Shown: positions 26,592 to 35,681 of the stretch, piece by piece
How the letters are laid out: each line of letters starts with the position of its first letter
Numbering within the stretch: position 1 is the stretch's first letter
NCBI GenBank assembly: GCA_037044955.1
Contig: JBAOHX010000001.1
Location: forward strand, 1 to 64,000
DNA from: JAJXWB01 sp037044955
GTDB taxonomy: Bacteria > Pseudomonadota > Alphaproteobacteria > Rhizobiales > Beijerinckiaceae
DNA: 64,000 nt
Direction of reading: 5' to 3'
Made by a program: the position numbers and the translations under genes
The notes under the pieces: model-generated
Seen by the model: only the letters and a program-made list of their open reading frames with translations
The model's database searches: none
What the model was told of the DNA's origin: nothing

Positions 26592-28163
26592 ATGATGACG
26601 ACGCCACAATTGAATGTAGCGGACCGTTCGCTCGGACGAATGGTCGTCGGCGGCATCCTGACCACTGCCGCGCGGCGCTTCCGCGATCGCGAAGCGCTCT
26701 ATTGCGTCGGCACCGGGCGGCGTTTCACTTTCCGGCAGGTCAACCAGCGGTGCAATCGCCTGGCGCACGGGCTCGCCGGGCTCGGCTTCTCCAAGCCGGA
26801 CGTCGTCGCCTTCCTGTGCAGCAATCGCGCGGAATTGCCGGAAATCTACTTCGCGCTCGCCAAGCTCGGTCTCGTCGGCATTCCCCTCAACTATCGCCTC
26901 GCGCCGGCCGAGATCGTCGCGCTGATGCAGGCGATGGGCGCCAAGGGCATGATCTACGAGACGCGCTTTGCCGGCGCGGCGGAACAGGTTCGCAGCGCGT
27001 TGCCGCAGGTCGAGAATTTCGTCGCCATCGGCGAGGGCGCGCCCGCCTGGGCCGTGGCCTATGAAAACCTGCTCGCGGATTCGCCCGGCCACGAGCCTGA
27101 TGTCGTCGTGGAAGAACATGATCCTTTCTACTTCAACCTGACGTCGGGCACGACGGGCCTGCCGAAATCCTACGTGCTGACGCATCTCAACAATGCCGTG
27201 ATCGGACAGATGTTCGAGTGCTACGACATCTGCCGCAACGATGTTCTGATGACCGTATTCCCGGCCTTCGGTCGCGTCGGCTATGCGTGGATCGTCGCCG
27301 GCTTCCTGTTCGGCGCGCGCAACGTCATCATGGATTTCCATCCCGGCGAATTCCTGCGCCTCGTCGAGCAGGAGCGCGTCACCATCCTCAATCTGGTGGC
27401 GACGATGTCGGCGATGGCGCTGGCCGAGCCGAGCCTGCCGCAGCGCGACCTGTCGTCGCTGCGCGGCATCGTCTTCGCCGGCTCGATGTTCCCCGCGCCG
27501 TTGCGCGAGAAGGTGCAGGCGCGCCTTTGCCCGAACATCTACGAATATTACGGAATGCAGGAAACCGGCGCGCTCACCATCTCGACGCCGGACGACCGGA
27601 AGTTCCGGCCGGAGTCGATCGGCGCGCCTATGGCCTTCGCGGACGTGCGGATCGAGCGGCCGGACGGCAGTCTCTGCGCGCCCGGCGAGCTTGGCGAGAT
27701 CGTCGGCCGTTCGCCGGCGACGGTCACGCGCTACTTCGACAATCCCGAGAAATCCGCCGAGACGTTTCGCGGCGGCTATGTCCACACCGGCGATCTCGGC
27801 CTGATGGACGAGGACGGTTTCGTCTTCATCAAGGGGCGGCTGAAGGACATGATCATCACCGGCGGCCAGAACGTGCACGCGGCGGAGATCGAGGAGACGC
27901 TGCTCTCCATCCCCGGCGTGGCGGATTGCGCCGTGTTCGGCCTGCCCGACGAAATGTGGGGCGAGCGCGTTTCCGCCCTGATCGTGCGCGACGCGCAGAA
28001 GGGCGATGTGACCTCGGACGCCGTCGAGGCCTTCTGCCGCGAGCGCCTGGCCGGCTTCAAGATTCCGCGTACTATCCTGTTCGAGGACCAGCCGCTGCCG
28101 CGTACGCCCACCGGCAAGGTGCAGAAGTTTCTTCTGGTCGAGCGTTTCGCCGAACAGGCTTGA
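26592..28163 (+). CDS. Acyl-CoA synthetase (AMP-binding) 2
   Basis: This 523-residue CoA ligase has all core motifs: LTSGTTGLPKSYVLTH (P-loop), YEYYGMQETGA, VHTGDLGLMDEDG, LKDMIITGGQNV and the catalytic lysine in PTGKVQKFL. Two adjacent ATGs (26592 and 26595) follow GAGGGGAGAG. Having two ligases in one operon suggests either two related acids or activation of both the intact substrate and a shortened product. It is followed by the TetR gene. Confidence 0.92.
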   Translation: MMTTPQLNVADRSLGRMVVGGILTTAARRFRDREALYCVGTGRRFTFRQVNQRCNRLAHGLAGLGFSKPDVVAFLCSNRAELPEIYFALAKLGLVGIPLNYRLAPAEIVALMQAMGAKGMIYETRFAGAAEQVRSALPQVENFVAIGEGAPAWAVAYENLLADSPGHEPDVVVEEHDPFYFNLTSGTTGLPKSYVLTHLNNAVIGQMFECYDICRNDVLMTVFPAFGRVGYAWIVAGFLFGARNVIMDFHPGEFLRLVEQERVTILNLVATMSAMALAEPSLPQRDLSSLRGIVFAGSMFPAPLREKVQARLCPNIYEYYGMQETGALTISTPDDRKFRPESIGAPMAFADVRIERPDGSLCAPGELGEIVGRSPATVTRYFDNPEKSAETFRGGYVHTGDLGLMDEDGFVFIKGRLKDMIITGGQNVHAAEIEETLLSIPGVADCAVFGLPDEMWGERVSALIVRDAQKGDVTSDAVEAFCRERLAGFKIPRTILFEDQPLPRTPTGKVQKFLLVERFAEQA

Positions 28164-28211
28164 TGAGGTCGCGGCAAGGCGGCGCCGACGAGGCGGCGGG
28201 AAGGTGGTTCG

Positions 28212-28913
28212 ATGAGCGCAAAACGCGCACAAGTGTCGCCGTGGGCGCCGTTCGAGGACAGGCGTCGCGCGCGCGACGAGAAGAAATATGCGGTGCTGCG
28301 CATGGCCGCGCAGCTCTTTCTCGACGTCGGCTATCATCGCGCGACGCTGAACGATGTCGCGACGCGGCTGAACATCACCAAGCCGGCGCTCTACAATTAT
28401 TTTCGCAGCAAGGAGGAAATCCTCGAGGAGTGCTGCCGGCTGGGACAGCAGATGGCGGACGACGCGATCGCCGAGATCGATCAGGCCGGTGGCGACGGCC
28501 TGACAAAGCTGCGCAAGCTGATCCGCGGCTACGCGCTGCTGATGACCATCGACTTCGGCATGTGTCTTGTTCGGCTCGACGACCGTGAGCTGTCGGAAGA
28601 AGCCTACGCGCGCGTGCGGGCCGAGAAGCGGCAGGACGACATGGCGTTCCGCAAATACATCGCGGCCGGCATCGCCGATGGCTCGATCGTCGAATGCGAT
28701 CCGAAGATCGCGGCCTTCGTCATAGCAGGCTCCCTGAACTGGATCGGCCACTGGTATCGAGACGGCGCGCAATATTCGGCGCAGGAGATCGCGGACCATT
28801 TCGCCAACCTGCTGACGACCGGACTTGCGGCCAAGCGCAGCCGCGCGGGCAAGAGCGCCGGAAAGATCCCGGCCAAGCGGGCGACGAGGCGCCGGCGGCC
28901 GGAGGGAAACTGA
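28212..28913 (+). CDS. TetR-family regulator
   Basis: This 233-residue protein has an N-terminal helix-turn-helix (residues about 25-75): AAQLFLDVGYHRATLNDVA, then ITKPALYNYFRSKEE. An all-helical ligand domain of the TetR_C type follows. An unusual Lys/Arg-rich tail (about 25 residues, KRSRAGKSAGK and RRRRPEGN) ends the protein and may add DNA contacts. It closes the rightward acyl-CoA operon and is the obvious candidate to bind the 22-bp dyad at 22820. Relatives sense acyl-CoA thioesters. Confidence 0.9.
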   Translation: MSAKRAQVSPWAPFEDRRRARDEKKYAVLRMAAQLFLDVGYHRATLNDVATRLNITKPALYNYFRSKEEILEECCRLGQQMADDAIAEIDQAGGDGLTKLRKLIRGYALLMTIDFGMCLVRLDDRELSEEAYARVRAEKRQDDMAFRKYIAAGIADGSIVECDPKIAAFVIAGSLNWIGHWYRDGAQYSAQEIADHFANLLTTGLAAKRSRAGKSAGKIPAKRATRRRRPEGN

Positions 28914-28934
28914 CCCCCGCGCCGGACGACGACG

Positions 28935-30656
28935 TTATCGGCGCGAGACGGCGAACAGCAGGATCAGGACCAGGGCCGCCAGCGCGGCCGACACGATCTT
29001 CCAGAACCGGACGGGGTCGCGCTCGATCAACCGCGACGGCGCGGCGCCGACGATCGGATTGCGCAGCGCGAAGGCGAGTTCCATGGGATCGGAAAAGCGT
29101 TTCTCGGGATCGGGATCGAGCGCCTTGCGCAGCGCGCCGTCGAGCCAGGCGGGAACATCGCTGTGGTCGTCGACGACAGGCGTGTAGACGAGTTTCTTCA
29201 TCTGCGCGCGCGTGCGGGCCTGCGCGGGCTTTGCGCCATAGGGCAGGCGGCCCGTGAGCATGTGATAGGCGATCGCGCCGAGCGAATAGACATCGGAGCG
29301 CGCCGATCCCGCCTCGCCGAGAAAATATTCGGGCGCGGTATATTGCACGGTGCCCAGGATTTGCGGGTCGGCGTCCGGCCCTGCCGCCTCGGCCACGCCC
29401 GCGACGCGCGTCGAGCCGAAGTCGATGATCTTCACCGTGCCGGACTTGTCGATCATCACATTGGCCGGCCGCAGGTCCTGATGCGTCATTTCCTTGCGAT
29501 GGAACGCGAGCAGCCCCCTGGCGATCTGCTCGACGATGTCGCGCATCGTCTCCAGATGCGGGCGCGGGTTGTCGATCATCCATTGAGCGAGCGTCTGCCC
29601 CTCGACATATTCGAAAGCGACGTAGAGGAAATTGCGCTTGCGCTCGACAGGGCTCGGTCGCAGCACATGCGCGCTCGACAGACGCCGCGCCACCCATTCC
29701 TCGAGCATGAAGCGCTTGATGTAGTCCGCGTCGCCGCGCAGGTCCACGGACGGCGTCTTGAGGGCGACGATCGCGCCGCTTTCGACGTCCTCGGCGAGAT
29801 GGATGTGGCTGCGCGCCGAGGCGTGCAACTGCCTGATGATGCGGTAGCCGTCGAACAGCGCGCGCGGTTCGAGCGGCGGCGGCGGCGGCAGGTCGACCGG
29901 GGCCTGCAACGCCTCGCTGCGCGCGCCGCGCGGCGCTTCGTCGACGCGCACGATCTGGATCGTCAGATTGTCGTCGCTGCCGTGCGCGAGCGCCTGCTCG
30001 ACGATGGTCCGCGCGGCTGCATCGAGGTCGGCGGCGCCCGAAATCGTCTGCGTCACGAAAGCGGGATCGACGAATTCGTAGACGCCGTCGGTCGCCAGAA
30101 CAAAGACGTCGCCGGCGACGACGCTCTCCGCCCTGTAGTCGATCTCGACCCGGGCGTTAACGCCGAGCGCGCGGCCGAGATAACTTTCCGACGAGGACAT
30201 GACGACGCGATGGTCGTTGGTCAGTTGCTCGAGCGAAGAGCCTGACACGCGATAGATGCGCGAGTTGCCGATGTGGAAGAGATGCGCCTGCCGGCCCTTG
30301 AGCACGAGCGCGCTGAACGTGGTGACGTAGCCCCGGTCCTTGTCGTAGGCGCGAAAGCTGCGCTGGTTCTGCGCGTGCAGCCACGAATTGGCGGCCGCGA
30401 TCACGCGTTGCGCCGCCGTCTTCACCGACCACGCCTGCGATGTGCAGTAATAGTCCGACAGAAAGGACTTGATCGCGGATTCCGCGGCGACGTCGCTGAC
30501 GTCGCTCGAACTGACGCCATCCGCGATCGCGACCGCTATGCCCTTCAGGCTCAGGTCGGGTTCTTCGGGAACAAGCGCGCCGTGGAAGTCCTGATTGGCT
30601 TCCTTGTGGCCCCGGTCCGAATATTGCCCGATCGAAACGCGCAGGCCGCCCTTCAT
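28935..30656 (-). CDS. Bifunctional PP2C phosphatase / Ser-Thr kinase with C-terminal membrane anchor
   Basis: This 573-residue protein joins two opposing activities. Residues 1-245 are a PPM/PP2C phosphatase: SDRGHKEANQDF, IADGVSSSDVSD, FHIGNSRIY, LATDGVYEFV and SDDNLTIQ. Residues about 265-525 are a protein kinase: lysine in VALKTP, HQDLRPANVMID (HRD as HQD), IIDFGSTRV (DFG) and YTAPEY. The glycine loop is replaced by LHASARSHIHLA. One transmembrane helix ends the chain (IVSAALAALVLILLFAV). This architecture recurs beside nitrite and nitrate transport genes. It lies 53 bases after the channel gene. I chose ATG 30656 because of GGAG 6 bases upstream. Confidence 0.9.
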   Translation of the reverse strand: MKGGLRVSIGQYSDRGHKEANQDFHGALVPEEPDLSLKGIAVAIADGVSSSDVSDVAAESAIKSFLSDYYCTSQAWSVKTAAQRVIAAANSWLHAQNQRSFRAYDKDRGYVTTFSALVLKGRQAHLFHIGNSRIYRVSGSSLEQLTNDHRVVMSSSESYLGRALGVNARVEIDYRAESVVAGDVFVLATDGVYEFVDPAFVTQTISGAADLDAAARTIVEQALAHGSDDNLTIQIVRVDEAPRGARSEALQAPVDLPPPPPLEPRALFDGYRIIRQLHASARSHIHLAEDVESGAIVALKTPSVDLRGDADYIKRFMLEEWVARRLSSAHVLRPSPVERKRNFLYVAFEYVEGQTLAQWMIDNPRPHLETMRDIVEQIARGLLAFHRKEMTHQDLRPANVMIDKSGTVKIIDFGSTRVAGVAEAAGPDADPQILGTVQYTAPEYFLGEAGSARSDVYSLGAIAYHMLTGRLPYGAKPAQARTRAQMKKLVYTPVVDDHSDVPAWLDGALRKALDPDPEKRFSDPMELAFALRNPIVGAAPSRLIERDPVRFWKIVSAALAALVLILLFAVSRR

Positions 30657-30670
30657 GGAAAGCTCCGGAA

Positions 30671-30697
30671 AGGCCCGGCTCTCGGGGAGCCGGGCCT
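30671..30697 (-). terminator. Perfect 11-bp hairpin between FNT and kinase genes
   Basis: AGGCCCGGCTC (30671-30681) and GAGCCGGGCCT (30687-30697) pair completely around a five-base loop. On the transcribed strand the stem is followed by TTTCC and then the kinase ribosome site GGAG. It may end most channel transcripts, act as an attenuator, or protect the upstream mRNA end so that channel and kinase levels differ. Confidence 0.7.
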
Positions 30698-30709
30698 GTT
30701 GCGCGTTCG

Positions 30710-31541
30710 TTATTCGGCGGCGACCGTCTGGCCGATGCTGCGCCTGGGAAGCGTGCGCACATGCGTCGCGTAGAGCGTCAGGCCGGTGAAGGCGAGGCCG
30801 CCGGCGAGATTGCCGAGAACGGTCGGGATTTCGTTCCAGATGAAATAGTCGAGCCAGGAGAAATGCGCGCCGAGGAGCAGGCCCGACGGGAACAGGAACA
30901 TGTTCACGATGGAATGCTCGAACACCATGTAGAAGAACAGCATGATCGGCATCCACATGGCGATCACCTTGCCCGAGACGGTGGTCGAGATCATCGCGCC
31001 GACGACGCCCGTCGACACCATCCAGTTGCAGAGCATGCCGCGAATGAACAGGGTGAGCATTCCCGGGAAACCGTGCGCGGCGTAACCAAGGGTGCGGGAC
31101 TTCGCCGGTCTTGCCGATGGCGACGCCGACGGCGTTCGGCGCCTCCGTAAAGCCGAAGGTGGTGACGAAGGCCATCATGAAGGCCACCGTCATCGCGCCG
31201 GCGAAATTGCCGACGAAGACGAGGCCCCAGTTGCGCAGCACGCCGCCGATGGTCACGCCCGGACGCTTGTCGAACAGGGCGAGCGGCGCAAGCACGAACA
31301 CGCCGGTCAGCAGATCGAACCCGAGCAGGTAGAGCATTGCGAAGCCGACCGGGAACAGCACCGCGCCCGCCAGCGGCTGCCCGGTCTGCACGTTGATCGT
31401 GACCGCGAACCAGGCGGCCAGCGCGAGGATGGCGCCGGCCATATAGGCGCGGATGACGGTGTCGCGCGTCGACATGAATATCTTGGATTCGCCGGCGTCG
31501 ACCATCTTGGTGACGAATTCCGATGGCGCGAGATAAGCCAT
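30710..31541 (-). CDS. Formate/nitrite transporter (FNT) channel, +1 frame break
   Basis: After removal of one G from the GGG at 31096-31098 this is a 276-residue FNT protein with six membrane spans. The N-terminal part has AYMAGAILALAAWFAV, VGFAMLYLLGFDLLTGVF and LRNWGLVFVGNFAGA. The restored C-terminal part has MLCNWMVSTGVV and SIVNMFLFPSGLL. FNT pentamers pass formate, nitrite or hydrosulfide across the inner membrane. The partner kinase/phosphatase favours nitrite. AAAGGAA lies just before ATG 31541. As read, the break would fuse the channel to the kinase gene in one false frame. Confidence 0.87.
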
Positions 31542-31960
31542 GTTCTTCCTTTCGCAATTCGAGGACGCGCTCGGGATCCCTGCGGGCGCCCGGCGCGACG
31601 TCGCTGCCTGCGTTGCAAGGGAGGCGCCAGCGATTGCGATTGGACTCGGCTATTTGCAGGATTAACCGATGTCATATCGAGCAGGAACTATGCCTTCCGT
31701 CGTGGCGCGCTGCTCAATCCCGCGGCGAAATCGCGCATAAGTTATGCAGGTATTCCGCGTGCCGCCGAATGATGCACGTGCAAATCGATCGGTCGCCGGC
31801 GCCTTTTTGATGCGCAGCGATGACAATGACCGCGGCGTCAGGCGGCGGTGTCGGAATATCATTCTTGAAGAACAACGCGCAGCGAAGGCGCGAAGCGAAC
31901 GTTGCGAACGAGTTCCGGCAAGTCCGCGCGCTGCGCCAATCGGCGCCAGCTAAAAGCGAT
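31542..31960. promoter_or_regulatory. Gene-free region upstream of the FNT gene, with a 13-bp palindrome
   Basis: No convincing gene lies here; all open frames are short and lack ribosome sites. The FNT promoter must be inside. A palindrome GCATAA-G-TTATGC occupies 31735-31747, about 195 bases upstream of the channel start. It has the shape of a regulator site. I looked for an FNR/ANR box (TTGAT-N4-ATCAA) and did not find one. Confidence 0.35.
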
Positions 31961-31983
31961 GGGGCCGGCGCAAGGCCGGCCCC
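31961..31983 (-). terminator. GC-rich hairpin terminator after the second binding-protein gene
   Basis: GGGGCCGGC (31961-31969) pairs with GCCGGCCCC (31975-31983) around a five-base loop. It lies 7 bases past the stop of the binding-protein gene at 31991. A-rich sequence precedes it and CTTTTAG follows on the minus strand; a T-run also follows on the plus strand, so it can work in both directions. Confidence 0.7.
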
Positions 31984-31990
31984 GTTTTTC

Positions 31991-33187
31991 TCACTTGTAC
32001 TTCTGCTTGGTCGCGACCGCCTTCCAGCGGCCGTTCTGCACCTGCGCCACGAGCAGTTCTTCGGCGCCGAGATGGTTGGTCTTCGTGAACTTCACCGGCG
32101 CCTGGCCGAAAATGTCCTGGAAGGGTTCGCCCGTCTCCATCGCGTTGATCAGGCAGTCGGTCGTCAGAGCCTTGCCGCACTGCTTGGCGTAGTGGGCAAA
32201 GGTCATCATGCCGTTGTAGCCGGCCGTCGTCTGCAGGTTGGGCGCGACGCCGAACATCTTCTTGTAGGCGTCGATATACTCCTTCACCTTGCCGGTCGCG
32301 GTGTCCTCGTAGAAGATTTCGAGCTGGCCGACGCCGTAGAGGCCTTCCGCCAGTTCCTTGCCGAGATCGACCACGTCGGGAACATAGGTCGGCGAGAAGG
32401 CGACCCAGATCGGCTTGTAGTCGCTCTTGGAGGCGACCGTGAGGATGCCGACGGATTCGCGCACGACGGAGCCGAGCGAGACGAAATCGCAGCCGTCCGC
32501 CTTCAGGCGCGCAACCTGCGAGGAGAAGTCCGTGGCGCCGCGCTTGAACGACACCATCGAGCCTTCGGGAATGTTCATCGCCTTGAGCTGATCCTTGAAG
32601 GCGTCGGTGAAGTTCTTGCCCATCTCGTCATCCTGGAAGATGATGCAGGCCTTCTTCGGCTTCTTCGTCTCGATGAGATATTTGATGCCGACGCGCGCCT
32701 GGTCGTAGTAGGGCGAGAAGATGTTGAACTTCAGCCGGTCCTCGGGCTTCTTCGGGTCCATGGCGTAGGTGAATTCCGCCGCCGTGATCGAGAACAGGTT
32801 GGTGAGGCCCGCCGCCTGCACGATCGGCAGCGGCGCGAGCGTGGTGGCCGAGCCCATCGGCGACACGATGGAGAACACCTTGTCGAGCTCGATCAGCTTC
32901 TGCGTCGCGAGCACCGCCTTCTTCGGGTCGTAGGCGTCGTCCTCGAGAATGTAGCGGAGCTTGCGGCCGTTGACGCCGCCGGCGGCGTTGATCTGCTCGA
33001 CCGCGAGCTTCGCGCCGTTCGAGGACGGAATGCCCCAGGACTTGATGGGCCCCGACAGGTCCATGTGCGTGCCGACGACGATTTCCGTGTCGGTGACGCC
33101 CTGCGTCTTGAATTGCGCCAACGCCGGCGAAACGGCGAGCGCGCTCGCCGCGACGCTCATACCAAATGCAAGAGCAAGTCTCTTCAT
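31991..33187 (-). CDS. Liv-type ABC transporter substrate-binding protein
   Basis: This 398-residue periplasmic binding protein has a signal peptide ALAFGMSVAASALAVSPALA followed by QFKTQGVTDTEIVVGTHMDLSGP. The two-lobed Peripla_BP_6 fold includes GKKACII-like and SPYYDQARVGIKYL segments. Homologues labelled branched-chain amino acid binding proteins often bind aromatic or aliphatic acids. It is the last gene of the operon that begins with livH at 38435 and has its own terminator. Confidence 0.92.
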   Translation of the reverse strand: MKRLALAFGMSVAASALAVSPALAQFKTQGVTDTEIVVGTHMDLSGPIKSWGIPSSNGAKLAVEQINAAGGVNGRKLRYILEDDAYDPKKAVLATQKLIELDKVFSIVSPMGSATTLAPLPIVQAAGLTNLFSITAAEFTYAMDPKKPEDRLKFNIFSPYYDQARVGIKYLIETKKPKKACIIFQDDEMGKNFTDAFKDQLKAMNIPEGSMVSFKRGATDFSSQVARLKADGCDFVSLGSVVRESVGILTVASKSDYKPIWVAFSPTYVPDVVDLGKELAEGLYGVGQLEIFYEDTATGKVKEYIDAYKKMFGVAPNLQTTAGYNGMMTFAHYAKQCGKALTTDCLINAMETGEPFQDIFGQAPVKFTKTNHLGAEELLVAQVQNGRWKAVATKQKYK

Positions 33188-33213
33188 TCTGTTCCCTCCC
33201 TTAGTCGAAGCTG

Positions 33214-34908
33214 TCAGCTTCCCCGTACCGAAAACGCCTTGTGAACGAGGCGGCGGCGCAGATTCATCGCCGGTCCGAGCAGCGGATCGTTCGCGCCGAG
33301 CGGGCGATCCGCGATGGTGAATTCAGCGATGCGAACGGCGCCGAGCGCAGCCGTCATGCGCTGCAGCTCGGCGCCGATCAGCGCGCGGATTTCGGCCGCT
33401 TCCATCAGGCTCTTGTAGTGCGTGAACGGAATGGCTTGTGCCTGCGCATGGCGCACGACATTGTCGTAATCGGCAAAGATGATCGCCGAAAGGCGGTCGG
33501 GCGCGTTTCCGCTGACGATGGCGGAGACGATGAAGGGCGAGGCCGCCAGCGCGTCTTCGACCGGCCATGCCGATCCGGCGCCGATCGTCGCGTCGCGCGA
33601 ACCGTGCAGGGCGAAGCCCGCGCCGCGCGCCTGCGCCAGGTCTCCCGTCGCCAGCCAGTCGCCGCCGCCGCTCTCGCCGGCGAAGGACGCGCAGAGCGCC
33701 GCGGAGCGCAGTCGCAGCGCGCCGTCCGCGCCGACCTCGAACGACGCGCCGCGCGCGATCGAATATTCGCGGGGAATAGCGCCCGCGATCGCGACGGCGC
33801 CGCCTGCTTCCGTAACCGCGTAGACATCGGTTACGGGAACGCCGAGCGCCGACAATTTGCCTGCAACGTCCTGCGAAAGCGGCGCGCCAGCCGACAGCGC
33901 GACGCGCGCCCGCGAGAGGCCGAAATCCCGGCGCACCTTGCGCAGGATGAAGGAGCCGAGCGCGCCAGATCCGCTCATCGCGCTCTCGAACAGCCGCCGT
34001 TGCAGTTTCGTTGCGCCGGCGCTGGCGCGCGCCATCGTTCGCGCAAATCCGCTCCACAGCGCAGGCGAGCCCGAAACGACCTGCGGTTGCAGTTCGCGCA
34101 GATTCTCCGCCACCGTCTCCGGGCTTTCCGGAAAATTCACGATCACGCCGGCCGCAAGACACGCGTAGAAGCCGAAGACGCGCTCGAAGGCGTGGCTCGC
34201 CGGCATCAGAGACAGGCGCTCCTCGCCCGCGCGCAGCTCGACGAGCGAGAGCGCGGAATCGACGGCCGCGCGCAGGGCGTCATGCGTGAATTGCGCGGCG
34301 CGCGAGGGCGCGGACAGCCCCGATGTCGGAATGATCGCGGCGAGCGCGTCGCCCCGCGCCGCGCGCCACGGCGCATCGGCGCGCGCCGGAGAAGCGGCGC
34401 CCTTGGCGACGAGGGCGTCGAAGGCGATGACATTGTCGTCGCCGACTTCCGCGGCCGCGACGGCGTCGAAGCAGACGATCTTCGCAATGCCGGGGACGGC
34501 GTCGCGCAGATCGAGCGCGGCGTCGAGCGCATCGAGCGTGTCGACGATCAGGACGCGCACGCCGCAGCGCGCAATCAGCGAAGCGAATTCGCCGGGCGCA
34601 ACTTCCGCGTGAAAACCCGCAGCGATCGCGCCGGTCGACTGGATGGCCAGATCGCAGATCAGCCATTCCGGGCTCGGCGCGGCGAGGATGCCGGCGGTTT
34701 CGCCCGGCTTCAGGCCGATGTCCGCAAGGCCGGCGGCGCAATCGGCGATCGTGCGCGCGAGCGCCGCGCCGTCGGTTTCCTTCCAGATGCCGAGCCGCTT
34801 TGCGCGCAATACCGTGTGTGCCGGCTCGGCGAGCGCGCGCGCGAGAACGAGGCCCGGCAAGCTCGCGCCGTCGGTCGCGACGTCAGGCATTTTCATCGCG
34901 GCGTTCAT
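33214..34908 (-). CDS. AMP-binding (CoA-ligase-like) protein with degraded ATP motif
   Basis: This 564-residue protein aligns in outline with long-chain acyl-CoA synthetases: an N-terminal LARALAEPAHTVLRAKR region, motif VTDVYAVTEAGGAV and WLATGDLAQ. Key residues are altered. The P-loop TSGTTGxPKG reads IPTSGLSAPSRA, so the second Thr/Gly pair and the lysine are gone. The hinge/lysine end reads PAMNLRRRLVHKAF rather than GKxxR. It is nested in the transporter operon, overlapping livF by 4 bases. It may be a non-catalytic acyl-binding or regulatory partner, or act with changed chemistry. Confidence 0.82.
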   Translation of the reverse strand: MNAAMKMPDVATDGASLPGLVLARALAEPAHTVLRAKRLGIWKETDGAALARTIADCAAGLADIGLKPGETAGILAAPSPEWLICDLAIQSTGAIAAGFHAEVAPGEFASLIARCGVRVLIVDTLDALDAALDLRDAVPGIAKIVCFDAVAAAEVGDDNVIAFDALVAKGAASPARADAPWRAARGDALAAIIPTSGLSAPSRAAQFTHDALRAAVDSALSLVELRAGEERLSLMPASHAFERVFGFYACLAAGVIVNFPESPETVAENLRELQPQVVSGSPALWSGFARTMARASAGATKLQRRLFESAMSGSGALGSFILRKVRRDFGLSRARVALSAGAPLSQDVAGKLSALGVPVTDVYAVTEAGGAVAIAGAIPREYSIARGASFEVGADGALRLRSAALCASFAGESGGGDWLATGDLAQARGAGFALHGSRDATIGAGSAWPVEDALAASPFIVSAIVSGNAPDRLSAIIFADYDNVVRHAQAQAIPFTHYKSLMEAAEIRALIGAELQRMTAALGAVRIAEFTIADRPLGANDPLLGPAMNLRRRLVHKAFSVRGS

Positions 34909-35678
34909 GACGCTTTCCTCGCACGTTCGCGCCTTGCGCCGCCGCGCGAATCCTCGGCGTGGACGCCGAGATAGGATTCGCGGATCTCGCTGGAATTCAT
35001 CAGCGCCTCGCTCGTGTCGTGCATGACGACGCGGCCGACCTCGAGCACATAGCCGTAGTCGGCGGTCTCCAGCGCCACTTTCGCATTCTGCTCGACGAGC
35101 AGGATCGAGACGCCTTCTTCCTTGTTGAGGCGGCGCACGATGGCGAAGATTTCCTTGACCAGCAGAGGCGAAAGGCCGAGCGAGGGCTCGTCGAGCAGCA
35201 GCGCCTTCGGCCGGCTCATCAGCGCGCGCGAAATCGCGAGCATCTGCTGCTGGCCGCCGGAAAGAAGGCCGGCCGGCTGGTCACGCCGCTCGCGCAGCAC
35301 GGGGAAATAATCGTAGACCTTCTCGAGATCGGCGGCGACGCCGTCCTTGTCCTTGCGCAGATAGGCGCCCATCCACAGATTGTCGCGCACCGAGAGGAAG
35401 GGAAACACCTCGCGCCCCTCGGGCACATGGCTCATGCCGAGCGCGACGATCGCGTCGGGCGCCATGCCCTGGATGCGCCGGCCTTCCAGCTCGACGACGC
35501 CTGTCACCGGATCGAGCACGCCAGATATGGTCTTGAGGATGGTCGTCTTGCCCGCGCCGTTCGCGCCCAGCACCGCGACGATCTTTCCACGCGGCACTTC
35601 GAGGCTCACGCCGCGGATGGCGGTGATCGGCCCGTAGGCGCTTTCGACATTGGAGAGTCGGAGGATCGGCTCGCTCAT
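34905..35678 (-). CDS. Liv-type ABC transporter ATPase, LivF-like
   Basis: This 257-residue ATPase has Walker A GANGAGKT, Q-loop region HVPEGREVFPF typical of LivF, signature LSGGQQQM and Walker B ALLLDEPSLGLSP. It energises transport together with LivG. It starts three bases after the livG stop and overlaps the CoA-ligase-like gene. The C-terminus is extended by a basic tail (GGARRERARKAS). Confidence 0.92.
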   Translation of the reverse strand: MSEPILRLSNVESAYGPITAIRGVSLEVPRGKIVAVLGANGAGKTTILKTISGVLDPVTGVVELEGRRIQGMAPDAIVALGMSHVPEGREVFPFLSVRDNLWMGAYLRKDKDGVAADLEKVYDYFPVLRERRDQPAGLLSGGQQQMLAISRALMSRPKALLLDEPSLGLSPLLVKEIFAIVRRLNKEEGVSILLVEQNAKVALETADYGYVLEVGRVVMHDTSEALMNSSEIRESYLGVHAEDSRGGARRERARKAS

Positions 35679-35681
35679 GCC

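Noticed and set aside
28935..31541. One large FNT-phosphatase-kinase fusion protein
   Set aside because: The continuous frame arises only because an extra base at 31097 pushes the channel gene out of frame. The real channel C-terminus, its stop at 30710 and a hairpin lie between the two genes.
31542..31960. FNR/ANR site controlling the FNT gene
   Set aside because: No TTGAT-N4-ATCAA-like sequence; only an unrelated GCATAA/TTATGC palindrome is present.
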